The notes under the pieces were generated by a model. The model saw only the letters and a program-made list of their open reading frames with translations, ran no database searches and had not been told where the DNA came from. From Vibrio sp. 10N (GTDB lineage: Bacteria; Pseudomonadota; Gammaproteobacteria; Enterobacterales; Vibrionaceae): a DNA stretch of 64,000 nucleotides. Below, one piece after another: positions 25,706 to 34,205 of the stretch. A program made the translations under genes and the position numbers. The DNA lies in contig NZ_BTPM01000002.1 in the NCBI RefSeq assembly GCF_036245475.1, positions 1 to 64,000 on the forward strand, written 5' to 3'. Position 1 is the stretch's first letter. Each line of letters begins with the position of its first letter.

Positions 25706-25742
25706 AAAAAGAGGCTCACAGTGATACTGTGAGCCTCTTTTT
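25706..25742. terminator. Bidirectional terminator between CBM48-like and BCCT genes
   Basis: A 16-base perfect stem AAAAAGAGGCTCACAG / CTGTGAGCCTCTTTTT with a five-base loop between convergent genes. Confidence 0.9.
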
Positions 25743-25779
25743 ACATTGCCAACGTATTGTACAGTTAGCTTCTAAGGTC

Positions 25780-27384
25780 TTATTGCGCTTGTCTGTCAGC
25801 GACTTTAGGCTTATCAACCTCGGTTAACAGGCCTTTGATTAGGCTAACACAGCCCAAAATCAAAATAACTGTAAACGGCAGCGCCGCAATAATCGTGATG
25901 GATTGCAATGCTTGAATGGAATCAGTACCGCCGATCCACAACATCACTGTCGCAATCACCGCTGAGATCACCGCCCAAACCACTTTCTGCTTGATCGGGA
26001 GTTCTAGCTTGCCACCTGCTGTCATGCTATCAACCACAATAGAGCCAGAGTCGAGTGTGGTAACGAAGAACACCACAATCAATGCAACTGCGATCATAGA
26101 AAGGATATTGCCGATAGGATACGCATCTAGCATGTAGAACAGGCTGAGTGATACGTCAGAGATCCCTTGTTCCATGCCAAGCAAGCCAACTTTGTCGATG
26201 ATTTGCTGAATTGCGATACCACCAAAGAAAGACATCCACGCTGTGGTAACCAGTGTTGGAATGATCAGCACGCAGAATAGGAATTCACGGATTGTTCTGC
26301 CTTTTGAAATACGAGCAACAAACATACCGAAGAATGGTGCATACGCTACCCACCAAGCCCAATAGAACACGGTCCAGCCGTGTAGCCATGTGGTATCTTC
26401 GCGGCCAGTTGTTTGGCTTAGTGGAATGATGTTTTTAACATAGCCCACAAGTGAGGTTGTTAATGAATCAAATACAGTAGTGAAGTTCAGTAAGCCCATA
26501 AAGCCAAGGAAGATGAAGGCGATGATCATGTTAAGGTTACTCAGCACCTTAACACCGCCATCCATACCGCGAACCACAGAAACAATCGCCAGACCCATGA
26601 TAGTAAGGATGATGGCAATCTGCAGCATTAAGCTGTTTTCTAGACCGAATACGTGGCTGATACCACTTGCCGCTTGAGAGCCCCCTAGTCCTAGAGACGT
26701 CGCAAGACCAAATAGGATAACCAGTACTGCCATCACGTCGATAACATCACCGATGCGACCCCAAACTCTGTCACCCAGCAATGGGTAGAACACCGAGCGC
26801 ATAGAAAGTGGTAGGCCTTTGTTATACACAAAGTAGGCCAGTGACAGTGCGGCCATACCATAGATCGCCCAAGCGTGTAGGCCCCAGTGGAATACCGTGG
26901 CACCCAGTGCGGCTTCACGACCTTCTGGTGTGAAAGGCTCTGCATTTAGCGGCGTACCGAACCAGTTGGTAAAGAATGCGGTTGGCTCTGCCACACCCCA
27001 GAAAATAAGACCAATACCCATACCTGCTGCAAACAGCATTGAGATCCAGGATAAGGTTGAATAGTCCGTTGTGGCGTCATCGCCACCTAAACGAATTTTC
27101 CCTAGTGGAGAAAAAGCAATGAGTACTGCGAATATCAGTAGGATGTTCGCTCCCCACATAAACACAAAGTCAAACTTCGAGAGGACGACGGCTTTTACCG
27201 CGTCGATAGCTGCCTTAGCATCGGCTGGCGAAAGGACGAGAAGAGTGACGATGAAGAGGATGGATAGACCCGCTGACGCGGTAAATACTGTGTTGTGGAC
27301 ATCCATGCCCCATTTGGTGATGTTGTCTTGGCCGACTTGATAGTCAGTTGAATCGATACTGTATTTTTGAGATTTGAAACTCAT
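25780..27384 (-). CDS. BCCT-family betaine/choline-type transporter
   Basis: A 534-residue secondary transporter with 12 predicted helices. The BCCT signature region in helix 8 is WTVFYWAWWVAYAPFFGMFV followed by ARISKGRTIREF. The substrate-box helix 4 has GMGIGLIFWGVAEP. The C-terminus is short, without the large cytoplasmic tail of choline transporter BetT, so a betaine, carnitine or DMSP-type compatible solute carrier fits better. Sodium- or proton-coupled osmolyte uptake is the expected role. A palindrome lies directly before the start, in the leader. It is a single gene ending in a bidirectional terminator. Confidence 0.88.
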   Translation of the reverse strand: MSFKSQKYSIDSTDYQVGQDNITKWGMDVHNTVFTASAGLSILFIVTLLVLSPADAKAAIDAVKAVVLSKFDFVFMWGANILLIFAVLIAFSPLGKIRLGGDDATTDYSTLSWISMLFAAGMGIGLIFWGVAEPTAFFTNWFGTPLNAEPFTPEGREAALGATVFHWGLHAWAIYGMAALSLAYFVYNKGLPLSMRSVFYPLLGDRVWGRIGDVIDVMAVLVILFGLATSLGLGGSQAASGISHVFGLENSLMLQIAIILTIMGLAIVSVVRGMDGGVKVLSNLNMIIAFIFLGFMGLLNFTTVFDSLTTSLVGYVKNIIPLSQTTGREDTTWLHGWTVFYWAWWVAYAPFFGMFVARISKGRTIREFLFCVLIIPTLVTTAWMSFFGGIAIQQIIDKVGLLGMEQGISDVSLSLFYMLDAYPIGNILSMIAVALIVVFFVTTLDSGSIVVDSMTAGGKLELPIKQKVVWAVISAVIATVMLWIGGTDSIQALQSITIIAALPFTVILILGCVSLIKGLLTEVDKPKVADRQAQ

Positions 27385-27399
27385 AATTATGAGGTTTAC

Positions 27400-27419
27400 A
27401 TATTCGTGTGGACGAATAT
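27400..27419 (-). promoter_or_regulatory. Palindromic operator before the BCCT transporter
   Basis: ATATTCGT-gtgg-ACGAATAT, perfect 8-base arms, 15 bases upstream of the start codon. Its shape (two 8-base half-sites with a short spacer) recalls sites of MarR-type osmotic repressors such as EctR/CosR. The regulator is a guess. Confidence 0.45.
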
Positions 27420-27861
27420 AAAGACCAACTCCATGTTTAATGAATTGCTGATTAGAATTCGAAATTCCTTCGATTAAAGTAGTTTTTAATCAGAGGTTTA
27501 TGATGAAATTATCCGTTTTACATCTAATCCTGAACTGACAATTCTATCATATCTAGACGATCATATGGGGATGGTTATGAATAGAAAGTGTAATTAAAGG
27601 CATTGATATGCTACCAATTCCGCTGTAGGGCAATAGTAGATATAGCTTGAATCATCACTTTATCGGCCGTTAAAACACATTTTTGACACTATTCGACACG
27701 GTTCAAGTAAATTCAAGCAGTTAGATAATCTTGGGAGTAATGACTAAAAAATGGCCGAGGCTGAATAGATGACAAACGTCGCTTTTTTACACTCTCATCA
27801 CATGTTTTACCTGACTTTTCCCGACATTTGGGTGCATTTAAAATAGGAAACGATTACTCTA
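27420..27861. other. Divergent promoter region between BCCT and ShyA-like genes
   Basis: About 440 bases, A/T-rich, no credible gene. It should contain the promoters for both divergent genes. I see no recognised operator beyond the palindrome at the BCCT side. Confidence 0.5.
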
Positions 27862-29190
27862 GTGGCTCAATTTACGACATGCATCGGAACCATTGTGCAA
27901 TCGAATCAATCAGCAGGCGGATCAACCACGGCCAAGAATCCGTCGCGAAAACTCAAAACAAGCATCGCTTTTGGACTGCCTTTTATGGCAGCGTTTGCTT
28001 TTCTTCACAGCTTACCTGACTCAAATATGAAAGGTACCATTGAACTTAATCTCAATGACTCTCCTGCCGTTGCTGTGCTTTCTGAAGAACCACCAAAAGC
28101 TGAATTGCCACCTAAATACGCTTACAAAGTAAAATCTGGTGATAGCCTAAGCCAGATCTTTGACCAGTTGGGTTTTCCATACAGTGACATGATGTCTGTA
28201 ATGGAAACCGATTTGAACTTCCTTGTACTCGACACGCTAAGGCCTGGCGACAGACTGCGTTTTTGGCAAGATGAAGCCTCAGGCGCGCTCACTAAGCTTG
28301 AAGTGAGCCGTAATGTCGCTGAAAAAGCGGTCTATGCTCGTTTAGATGATGGAAGTTACGAGTTCAAAGATATTTCTATCCCGGGTCAATGGGAAAGTGT
28401 CGCTATGGTTGGCAGTATTAATGGCAGTTTCTCTGCCTCTGCGAACAAGCTCGGACTTAATCCAAGAGAAATCGACCAAGTCGTGACCTTGCTAAAAGAC
28501 AAGATCAGCTTCACGCGTGACTTACGTGCAGGTGATCGCTTTGAAGTCGTCAAAAATAGCCAGTTTGTTGATGGCACTCCAACAGGGAACTCGGAGATTC
28601 AAGCGATTAAGATCTTCAATCGCGGTGCTATGTACTCAGCTTACCTGCATACCAACGGTCAATACTATGATGCTAAAGGCGACAGCTTGCAGCGTGCCTT
28701 TATGCGTTATCCAGTGAAAAACCACCGCATTACTTCGGGATTCAATCCAAATCGTCGTCACCCGGTGACCGGGCGCGTTTCTCCGCATAATGGTACGGAC
28801 TTTGGCGTTCGCACCGGTACCAATGTTTATACGACTGGTGACGGTGTTGTCGCCATGGTTCGCAACCACCCATATGCGGGTAAATATGTCGTGGTTGATC
28901 ACGGTGGTCCATACAAAACGCGTTATCTTCATTTAAGTAAAATCCTAGTGAAGAAAGGGCAGAAAGTAACTCGTGGAACTCGAATCGGTTTATCTGGTGC
29001 AACGGGTCGAGTTACCGGTCCCCATTTGCATTACGAGTTGATTTCTCGTGGTAGACCAGTAAATGCTATGCGAGCTAACATTCCTATGGCAGACTCTGTC
29101 CCGAAAAACGAACTCAAGCAGTTTATCGCGCGTCGAGACGAACTGGACGCCATGCTTGAGAAACAAGAGACCAAACTGGCGAGCCTTTAA
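27862..29190 (+). CDS. shyA: ShyA-like M23 murein DD-endopeptidase
   Basis: A 442-residue enzyme, starting at a GTG with GGAAA upstream. One N-terminal membrane or signal helix (about residues 37-55), then a LysM/OapA-like domain (YAYKVKSGDSLSQIFDQLGF), a middle domain that in ShyA occludes the active site, and a C-terminal M23 domain with ligands in HNGTDFGV and GPHLHYEL. This is the domain order and length of Vibrio ShyA, which cuts D-Ala-mDAP cross-links and is needed for cell elongation; ShyA is encoded on chromosome II in V. cholerae. It is the second M23 enzyme of the window. A small acidic protein gene follows 67 bases later. Confidence 0.85.
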   Translation: MAQFTTCIGTIVQSNQSAGGSTTAKNPSRKLKTSIAFGLPFMAAFAFLHSLPDSNMKGTIELNLNDSPAVAVLSEEPPKAELPPKYAYKVKSGDSLSQIFDQLGFPYSDMMSVMETDLNFLVLDTLRPGDRLRFWQDEASGALTKLEVSRNVAEKAVYARLDDGSYEFKDISIPGQWESVAMVGSINGSFSASANKLGLNPREIDQVVTLLKDKISFTRDLRAGDRFEVVKNSQFVDGTPTGNSEIQAIKIFNRGAMYSAYLHTNGQYYDAKGDSLQRAFMRYPVKNHRITSGFNPNRRHPVTGRVSPHNGTDFGVRTGTNVYTTGDGVVAMVRNHPYAGKYVVVDHGGPYKTRYLHLSKILVKKGQKVTRGTRIGLSGATGRVTGPHLHYELISRGRPVNAMRANIPMADSVPKNELKQFIARRDELDAMLEKQETKLASL

Positions 29191-29257
29191 TCTCGATGCT
29201 TTATTTAGTGCTAAGGTTTCAACAACACTTGGTTTGCAAATAACAATGGTGTAATAC

Positions 29258-29608
29258 ATGCAACAATTAGAATTTCAGCTGCTGGTCATGCAGCTATGTG
29301 AGTTGAAAACACTCCCAGACGCATTGAACAAGCTGAAAAGCTCTGAAAACCCAGAAATCAAAGAAGCGGCAGAGAGCCTAACGGGTCAGTTCGCACTGGC
29401 AACCGTTGATGGTGAAGAGCGCATCTATCACGTGTTTAACGATGTTGATGATAACGGTGAAGAGCAAGAGTTCGCTGAGCACATCATGAACGAAGGTGAC
29501 GACGTGATTAAGTTTGTCGCATGGTTCTTTGATGTGATGTTTGAAATCAAACAAAGCGATACTTACAAGACTGCGGGTAAAACTTACCGTCAGCCAAAAC
29601 GTTCGTAA
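29258..29608 (+). CDS. Small acidic conserved-type hypothetical protein
   Basis: A 116-residue soluble protein, strongly acidic in the middle (NDVDDNGEEQEFAEHI) and with a basic C-terminus (TYRQPKRS). It has no signal peptide or transmembrane helix. I do not recognise the family. It follows the endopeptidase gene on the same strand and ends at a strong terminator, so the two may share a transcript, though the 67-base gap leaves room for a separate promoter. Confidence 0.65.
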   Translation: MQQLEFQLLVMQLCELKTLPDALNKLKSSENPEIKEAAESLTGQFALATVDGEERIYHVFNDVDDNGEEQEFAEHIMNEGDDVIKFVAWFFDVMFEIKQSDTYKTAGKTYRQPKRS

Positions 29609-29620
29609 TCGTTAATTGAT

Positions 29621-29664
29621 AAAACAACAGCGGCGCTCAATGATGAGCGCCGCTGTTGTTTTTG
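29621..29664 (+). terminator. Strong terminator after the acidic protein
   Basis: A 19-base perfect stem (29621-29639 with 29644-29662) with loop ATGA and a T tract; its core is CAGCGGCGCTCA / TGAGCGCCGCTG. Confidence 0.92.
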
Positions 29665-29733
29665 CTGTTTGTGATTGGGCAATTTGGCCTGAATGTGCGA
29701 TGCTCTTTGTATGCTCCCGTCATTGAGGTTGTC

Positions 29734-31095
29734 ATGGAGAAATCACAGTCCGCACAATACATTGTCTCGCAGCGTTTTGGTTTTGGTCCAAGGGTAGGAG
29801 ATGCCAAACTCGCTCCCTCACTCAATGACCAACTCAAGTCCCAGCCTTATATGAACAAGGCAATCACGTCTTTGCCTACCACCGATGAACTGCTTGCACA
29901 TATGGGCGATCTTAATCGTCGCCGTAAGCAATCTATGACCGAAGAAGAGAAAAAGCTGTTCACCAAATCGAGCAATGCGTTCTTCCAAGAAAGTTATCAA
30001 GCATTGGCCACAGCTCGCAATCTACAAACCCTAGCGACTCCCCTTGGCTTCCAAGAGCGTCTGATCCAATTTTGGAGCAACCACTTTGCGATATCGGCAG
30101 ATAACCGCCGCGTTCGACCTATTGCTGCTGGTATCGAAAATGAGGTGATACGTGAGCTATGGAGTATCGACTTTCCATCTATGTTGCTCGCGGTGTGTCA
30201 GCATCCGACCATGCTGATCTATTTGGACAATCATCGCTCGATTGGTCCTGGCTCCAAGGCGGGTCAAAAACGCAATAAAGGACTGAATGAGAATCTCGCG
30301 CGAGAGATTTTAGAGTTGCATACTTTAGGTGTCGATGGCGGCTACTCGCAAAACGATGTGATTGAGTTAGCACAAGGCCTTACGGGTTGGAGTGTCAGCT
30401 TTAAAGCGGAGCGACCTGGCTATCAGTTTGTTGGGGCTATGCATGAGCCGGGAGCTATCAATGTACTTGGTCAGGTCTATGACCAATCCGGTGAGGAGCA
30501 AGCAGCCACCTGTTTGCGCGACCTTGCTAACCATGAAAATACCGCCAGGCATTTGTGTCGCAAGCTGGTGGAGCATTTTTATGGCACTGGTCACGCATCT
30601 TTAATCGATGAGCTGACCAAAGTTTGGCTCGACAATCAAGGGATGCTGATCCCTGTGTACATTACTTTGATTAACTCACCACTTAGAAATAGTGCCGAAC
30701 AACTGCGTTTTCGTACCCCTCAAGAGTGGTATTTTGCCTTGCTGCGTAGTGCCGATTTTGAACCGAATCCAAGGCAAATGATTCAACACCTTAGACTGTT
30801 AGGGCAGCAGCCCTTTATGTCCGGTTCGCCCGCTGGTTGGCCCGACAGCGATGCCGATTACAATTCCTCATCGGCGCTTAAGCAGCGTTGGCAAGTCGCG
30901 GATCAAACCGCCAAACTGGCTGTGAGGCATATGGAGCGCAGTCAACAAAATGTCGATGACAAGTTGATTCAAATGATTCAAAGACTTTATGGCAGTGAAG
31001 TTGATGAGCATGTCCTTACGGCGATCGATAAAGCGCAAGACCCTGTCTCTAAGCTTGTAGTGCTTTGGATGAGCCCACAGTTTCAATATAGGTAA
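29734..31095 (+). CDS. DUF1800-family protein
   Basis: About 453 residues from the ATG at 29734; the frame opens upstream at 29656 inside the terminator, so the later start is preferred. The DUF1800 signatures are present: QERLIQFWSNHFAISADNRR and NLAREILELHTLGVDGGYSQ, then GLTGWSV. These proteins are nearly always encoded just before a DUF1501 gene, as here. Function is not established; a role in handling exported polymers or surface proteins has been suggested for such pairs. No classical signal peptide is seen. Confidence 0.85.
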   Translation: MEKSQSAQYIVSQRFGFGPRVGDAKLAPSLNDQLKSQPYMNKAITSLPTTDELLAHMGDLNRRRKQSMTEEEKKLFTKSSNAFFQESYQALATARNLQTLATPLGFQERLIQFWSNHFAISADNRRVRPIAAGIENEVIRELWSIDFPSMLLAVCQHPTMLIYLDNHRSIGPGSKAGQKRNKGLNENLAREILELHTLGVDGGYSQNDVIELAQGLTGWSVSFKAERPGYQFVGAMHEPGAINVLGQVYDQSGEEQAATCLRDLANHENTARHLCRKLVEHFYGTGHASLIDELTKVWLDNQGMLIPVYITLINSPLRNSAEQLRFRTPQEWYFALLRSADFEPNPRQMIQHLRLLGQQPFMSGSPAGWPDSDADYNSSSALKQRWQVADQTAKLAVRHMERSQQNVDDKLIQMIQRLYGSEVDEHVLTAIDKAQDPVSKLVVLWMSPQFQYR

Positions 31096-31100
31096 ACACG

Positions 31101-32237
31101 ATGACGACAAGACGAGATTTTATTAAAGGCGTTGGCGCGGCATCTCTTGTTGGCTTGCTGCCCAATTTATCGTTCGCTTCTACTCAATCACCCAACAAAC
31201 TGGTTTGGATAACGCTGCGTGGTGCCATGGATGGATTGAACGTTGTGGTGCCAACTTTTGATGATGACTACTATGCGCTGCGTCCAAACATCGCGATGGC
31301 AAAAACCGATCTCAAGCCCCTCGATAAAGGCTTTGGTCTACACCCATCATTAGTCAATGTTCATCAATGGTATCAACAAGGACAGGCAGCTTTTGTGCAT
31401 GCGAGCGCGACAAACTACCGGCAGCGCTCGCACTTTGATGGTCAAAAAGTGTTAGAAAATGGGAGCTCCGACCCATTTGATCCTATTGGCTGGATGAATC
31501 GATATCTTGCTGCACAAACGGATCACCAAGCGATAGCTATTGACCCCGGTATGCCGCTCATTGTGCGCGGTGACGTCAAAGTGAGCAGTTGGTTTCCGCA
31601 CAAACTCAAAGCCAAACAGCAACAAGCGGATTTGCTTGCTGAGCTATTTCAAAATGATGAGGTATTGTCGGCCAATTTTGAAGATGCGATGGCACTTGAA
31701 TCCATGACTACCGGCGGCAGTCAAAGCAAACAATTTGCAAGCTTAATGCGTCAAGCTGGAGATTTCATGCTCGCGCCGAATGGTCCAAATATTGCCGTAC
31801 TAGAGCTAGGAGGATGGGATACCCACTCTGCGCAAGGTACGGTCAAAGGCCGACTTAGCAGTCAATTGACCAAGCTGGACAAAGGGCTTGCAGCCCTAAA
31901 AGAGGCACTGGGCGAACAGTGGTCATCAACTGTTATCATCGCAGCCAGTGAGTTTGGCCGCACCGTGGCGGAAAACGGCACCAAAGGCACCGATCATGGC
32001 ACAGCCAACGTTATGTTTGTTCTTGGTGGTGCATTGAACAAATCTGACGTTATTGTGGAGTGGCCCGGACTCTCTGAAGCGCAGCGCTATCAAGGGCGCG
32101 ATTTGGCGCCAACTACTGATACTCGCGCGGTGATTAAGGCCGTGTTAAAGCAGCATATGGGAGCAGATAACACTGCTTTGACGCAAGTTTTTCCAGGAGC
32201 ACCTGAGCCACGGGCGCTAGATGGTTTACTTGGTTAG
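31101..32237 (+). CDS. DUF1501-family Tat-exported protein
   Basis: A 378-residue protein with a twin-arginine signal (TTRRDFIKGVGAASLVGLLP, cleaved near SFA). The fold is sulfatase/phosphatase-like: metal-site style phrases GGWDTHSAQGT and ASEFGRTVAENGTKGTDHGT are kept. It starts 5 bases after the DUF1800 stop, and the two form the common DUF1800-DUF1501 pair. The chemistry is unknown; the resemblance to alkaline-phosphatase-superfamily enzymes makes hydrolase activity possible. Confidence 0.85.
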   Translation: MTTRRDFIKGVGAASLVGLLPNLSFASTQSPNKLVWITLRGAMDGLNVVVPTFDDDYYALRPNIAMAKTDLKPLDKGFGLHPSLVNVHQWYQQGQAAFVHASATNYRQRSHFDGQKVLENGSSDPFDPIGWMNRYLAAQTDHQAIAIDPGMPLIVRGDVKVSSWFPHKLKAKQQQADLLAELFQNDEVLSANFEDAMALESMTTGGSQSKQFASLMRQAGDFMLAPNGPNIAVLELGGWDTHSAQGTVKGRLSSQLTKLDKGLAALKEALGEQWSSTVIIAASEFGRTVAENGTKGTDHGTANVMFVLGGALNKSDVIVEWPGLSEAQRYQGRDLAPTTDTRAVIKAVLKQHMGADNTALTQVFPGAPEPRALDGLLG

Positions 32238-32269
32238 TGAGTACTAGCACTGTATTTTGCGATCTCGCT

Positions 32270-32294
32270 GGCAGTCTCGGATTTTGAGGCTGCC
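32270..32294 (+). terminator. Weak terminator after the DUF1501 gene
   Basis: GGCAGTCTC / GAGGCTGCC with one G-T pair and a 7-base loop; the tail is only CTTTC-like. Confidence 0.5.
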
Positions 32295-32311
32295 ACTTTC
32301 GCTCAATTGTG

Positions 32312-32317
32312 TATAAT
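32312..32317 (+). promoter_or_regulatory. Perfect -10 box for the ABC-F gene
   Basis: TATAAT, with TG bases shortly before it, about 220 bases upstream of the ABC-F start. No good -35 is visible at 17 bases. It implies a leader transcript of about 215 bases beginning near 32324. Confidence 0.5.
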
Positions 32318-32351
32318 CCTTCCCATCACTTCCCTAGGAGCGCACGCCTAC

Positions 32352-32363
32352 ATGAACAACTAA
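32352..32363 (+). promoter_or_regulatory. Possible MNN leader peptide in the ABC-F leader
   Basis: ATG AAC AAC TAA, preceded by AGGAG at 32336-32340. The stop codon lies within an inverted repeat, ACTAACTC (32359-32366) with GAGTTAGT (32406-32413), extended by ATTTC/GAAAT. Such mini-frames with switching hairpins control several ABC-F resistance genes. The role here is inferred. Confidence 0.35.
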
Positions 32364-32538
32364 CTCAATTTCGAACGTTTTATACAAGTAACTTTTGAAA
32401 TCGCAGAGTTAGTGGGCGTTGGCTCGTTCTATATTTTTGTCTACTGATCAGGGCATTGCCAATGATCGAGACATCTCTACCTATCACGACATTATCGTTT
32501 GTGCTGCCAAGCGTCTCATGCTCTGCCAAGGAGGATGT

Positions 32539-34122
32539 ATGACTGCTATTCATGCTATTTCACTATCAAAACAATTTTCAGATGGACAAGATCTGTTTAA
32601 CGATCTTTCGTTCACGATTCCATGTGGTGTTACCGCCCTAGTGGGAAAAAATGGCTGTGGCAAAAGCCACTTAGCCTCAATATTGGCCAAGCAATCTCAA
32701 CCGACAAGCGGCAGTGTTGACTGGGGAAGCGAGGTCAAATCGGTGGGTGTTTACCTGCAAGAGGGATCGTCCGATGATGCTGAATGCTCGATTGCTGCCT
32801 ACTTAGGTGTTGAACATAAGCTCGATGCACTCAAACAAATTTCAGAAGGGGCGACCGACAGCAAATGGTTTGACCTTATCGCAGACTCTGATTGGCAATT
32901 AGAGCAGACGTTGGCAGATGTGATGGAAACATTGCGTTTGCCCAAAGACCTGAACATTCCGTTGAGTCGTCTAAGCGGTGGCCAGCGAGCCATTATTAGG
33001 CTCTATCGTTTGCTTAACCAAGAACACGATGCTTGGATCCTCGATGAGCCCACCAATCACTTGGACACAAAACACATCGATTGGCTGGTGGCGATGCTCA
33101 GGAAACGTCATGCCCCCATTTTGGTGATCAGTCACAACATCAGCTTTCTGAATAACACCGACCGTATTCTAGAGCTCAACAGCTTGGGGATCACCAGTTA
33201 TGGTGGCGGCTTTCAAGGTTTCCTTAAACAAAAAGAGGAGAAGATAGCGGCTATCAATAAGATGGCGAAAACGCTGGAGAAAGCCCGAAAAGTCAAAGTA
33301 GAGAAAGCGCAGCGTCGCGAGTTAACGGCGCAAAGGCTTGCTAGCCGGGGAGAAAAACAGCGTGCCTCAGGCAGTCAGCCAAAGATATTAATGGACGGCA
33401 AGAAGCAGGGGGCACAATTGGCCAACTCGGCTGTCAAAGCGCAAAATGAGCGCCAAATGGCCGAACTTGACCAAAAGCTACAGAATGTGAAATCACAACT
33501 TGAGCAGTTCAAGCCACAGAAATGGTATACCTGTGAAGCTCAGTCTGCTGGTAGAGTGAAGGTCCATTTTGAAGATTTTAGCCACTCGCTCATCGAATCG
33601 GATGCAATTAATGGGCAGATATTCTCCGGTGAGCATGTTTGGCTCAAGGGCGCTAATGGCTCGGGAAAATCCACCTTGTTACGTTTGATAGAGGAGCGCA
33701 GTAGTTCCAGCTTTAGTGGGCATTTCACGGTAAATGGCGAGTGCTTTTATCTTGATCAGCATTTTTCCTTTTTAGACGCTGAGGTTTCTATGCTGGATAT
33801 GGTCTGTCATCGCTGTGAAGCCTTGAACATACCCAAGGCACGAACGTTGTTGGCTGGTATTGGTTTTCGACGTGAGTCGGTGCATCAAAGCGTATCAGCG
33901 CTTAGCGGTGGGGAGAAGATGAAGCTCGCTATGTTGATCGCTTCACATCAACCCTACTCTTCAATTTTGCTGTTGGACGAACCCGACAACCATCTTGATT
34001 TGGAGGCGAAACAGCAGTTGATTGGAGCCATTAATGGCTACCAAGGCACAGCGATCCTTGTTAGTCATGATGAAGGGTTCGTTGGACGTTTGGCGATTGA
34101 TAGAACCATTGAACTCAGTTAA
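32539..34122 (+). CDS. ABC-F family ATPase (ribosome-associated type)
   Basis: 528 residues from the ATG at 32539, which has a full AGGAGG ribosome site; an upstream in-frame extension to 32419 is rejected. Two ABC modules without membrane domains: Walker A GKNGCGKSH and GANGSGKST, signatures RLSGGQRA and ALSGGEKM, Walker B AWILDEPTNHLD and ILLLDEPDNHLD. The linker between modules (about residues 235-330) is long, Lys/Gln/Arg-rich and helical, like the P-site tRNA interaction motif of ABC-F proteins. Members relieve stalled or antibiotic-bound ribosomes. A serine-histidine in the first Walker A (KSH for KST) is a small oddity. The structured leader suggests inducible expression. Confidence 0.85.
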   Translation: MTAIHAISLSKQFSDGQDLFNDLSFTIPCGVTALVGKNGCGKSHLASILAKQSQPTSGSVDWGSEVKSVGVYLQEGSSDDAECSIAAYLGVEHKLDALKQISEGATDSKWFDLIADSDWQLEQTLADVMETLRLPKDLNIPLSRLSGGQRAIIRLYRLLNQEHDAWILDEPTNHLDTKHIDWLVAMLRKRHAPILVISHNISFLNNTDRILELNSLGITSYGGGFQGFLKQKEEKIAAINKMAKTLEKARKVKVEKAQRRELTAQRLASRGEKQRASGSQPKILMDGKKQGAQLANSAVKAQNERQMAELDQKLQNVKSQLEQFKPQKWYTCEAQSAGRVKVHFEDFSHSLIESDAINGQIFSGEHVWLKGANGSGKSTLLRLIEERSSSSFSGHFTVNGECFYLDQHFSFLDAEVSMLDMVCHRCEALNIPKARTLLAGIGFRRESVHQSVSALSGGEKMKLAMLIASHQPYSSILLLDEPDNHLDLEAKQQLIGAINGYQGTAILVSHDEGFVGRLAIDRTIELS

Positions 34123-34176
34123 ATGTCGACTGTTGTGTCCGAAAGCGCTGTATGCCAATAAACGGGTGAAACTGAA

Positions 34177-34200
34177 AAAGGGTCACGATTGTGACCCTTT
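34177..34200. terminator. Bidirectional terminator between ABC-F and MFS genes
   Basis: AAAGGGTCAC / GTGACCCTTT with loop GATT between convergent genes. Confidence 0.85.
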
Positions 34201-34205
34201 TACTT

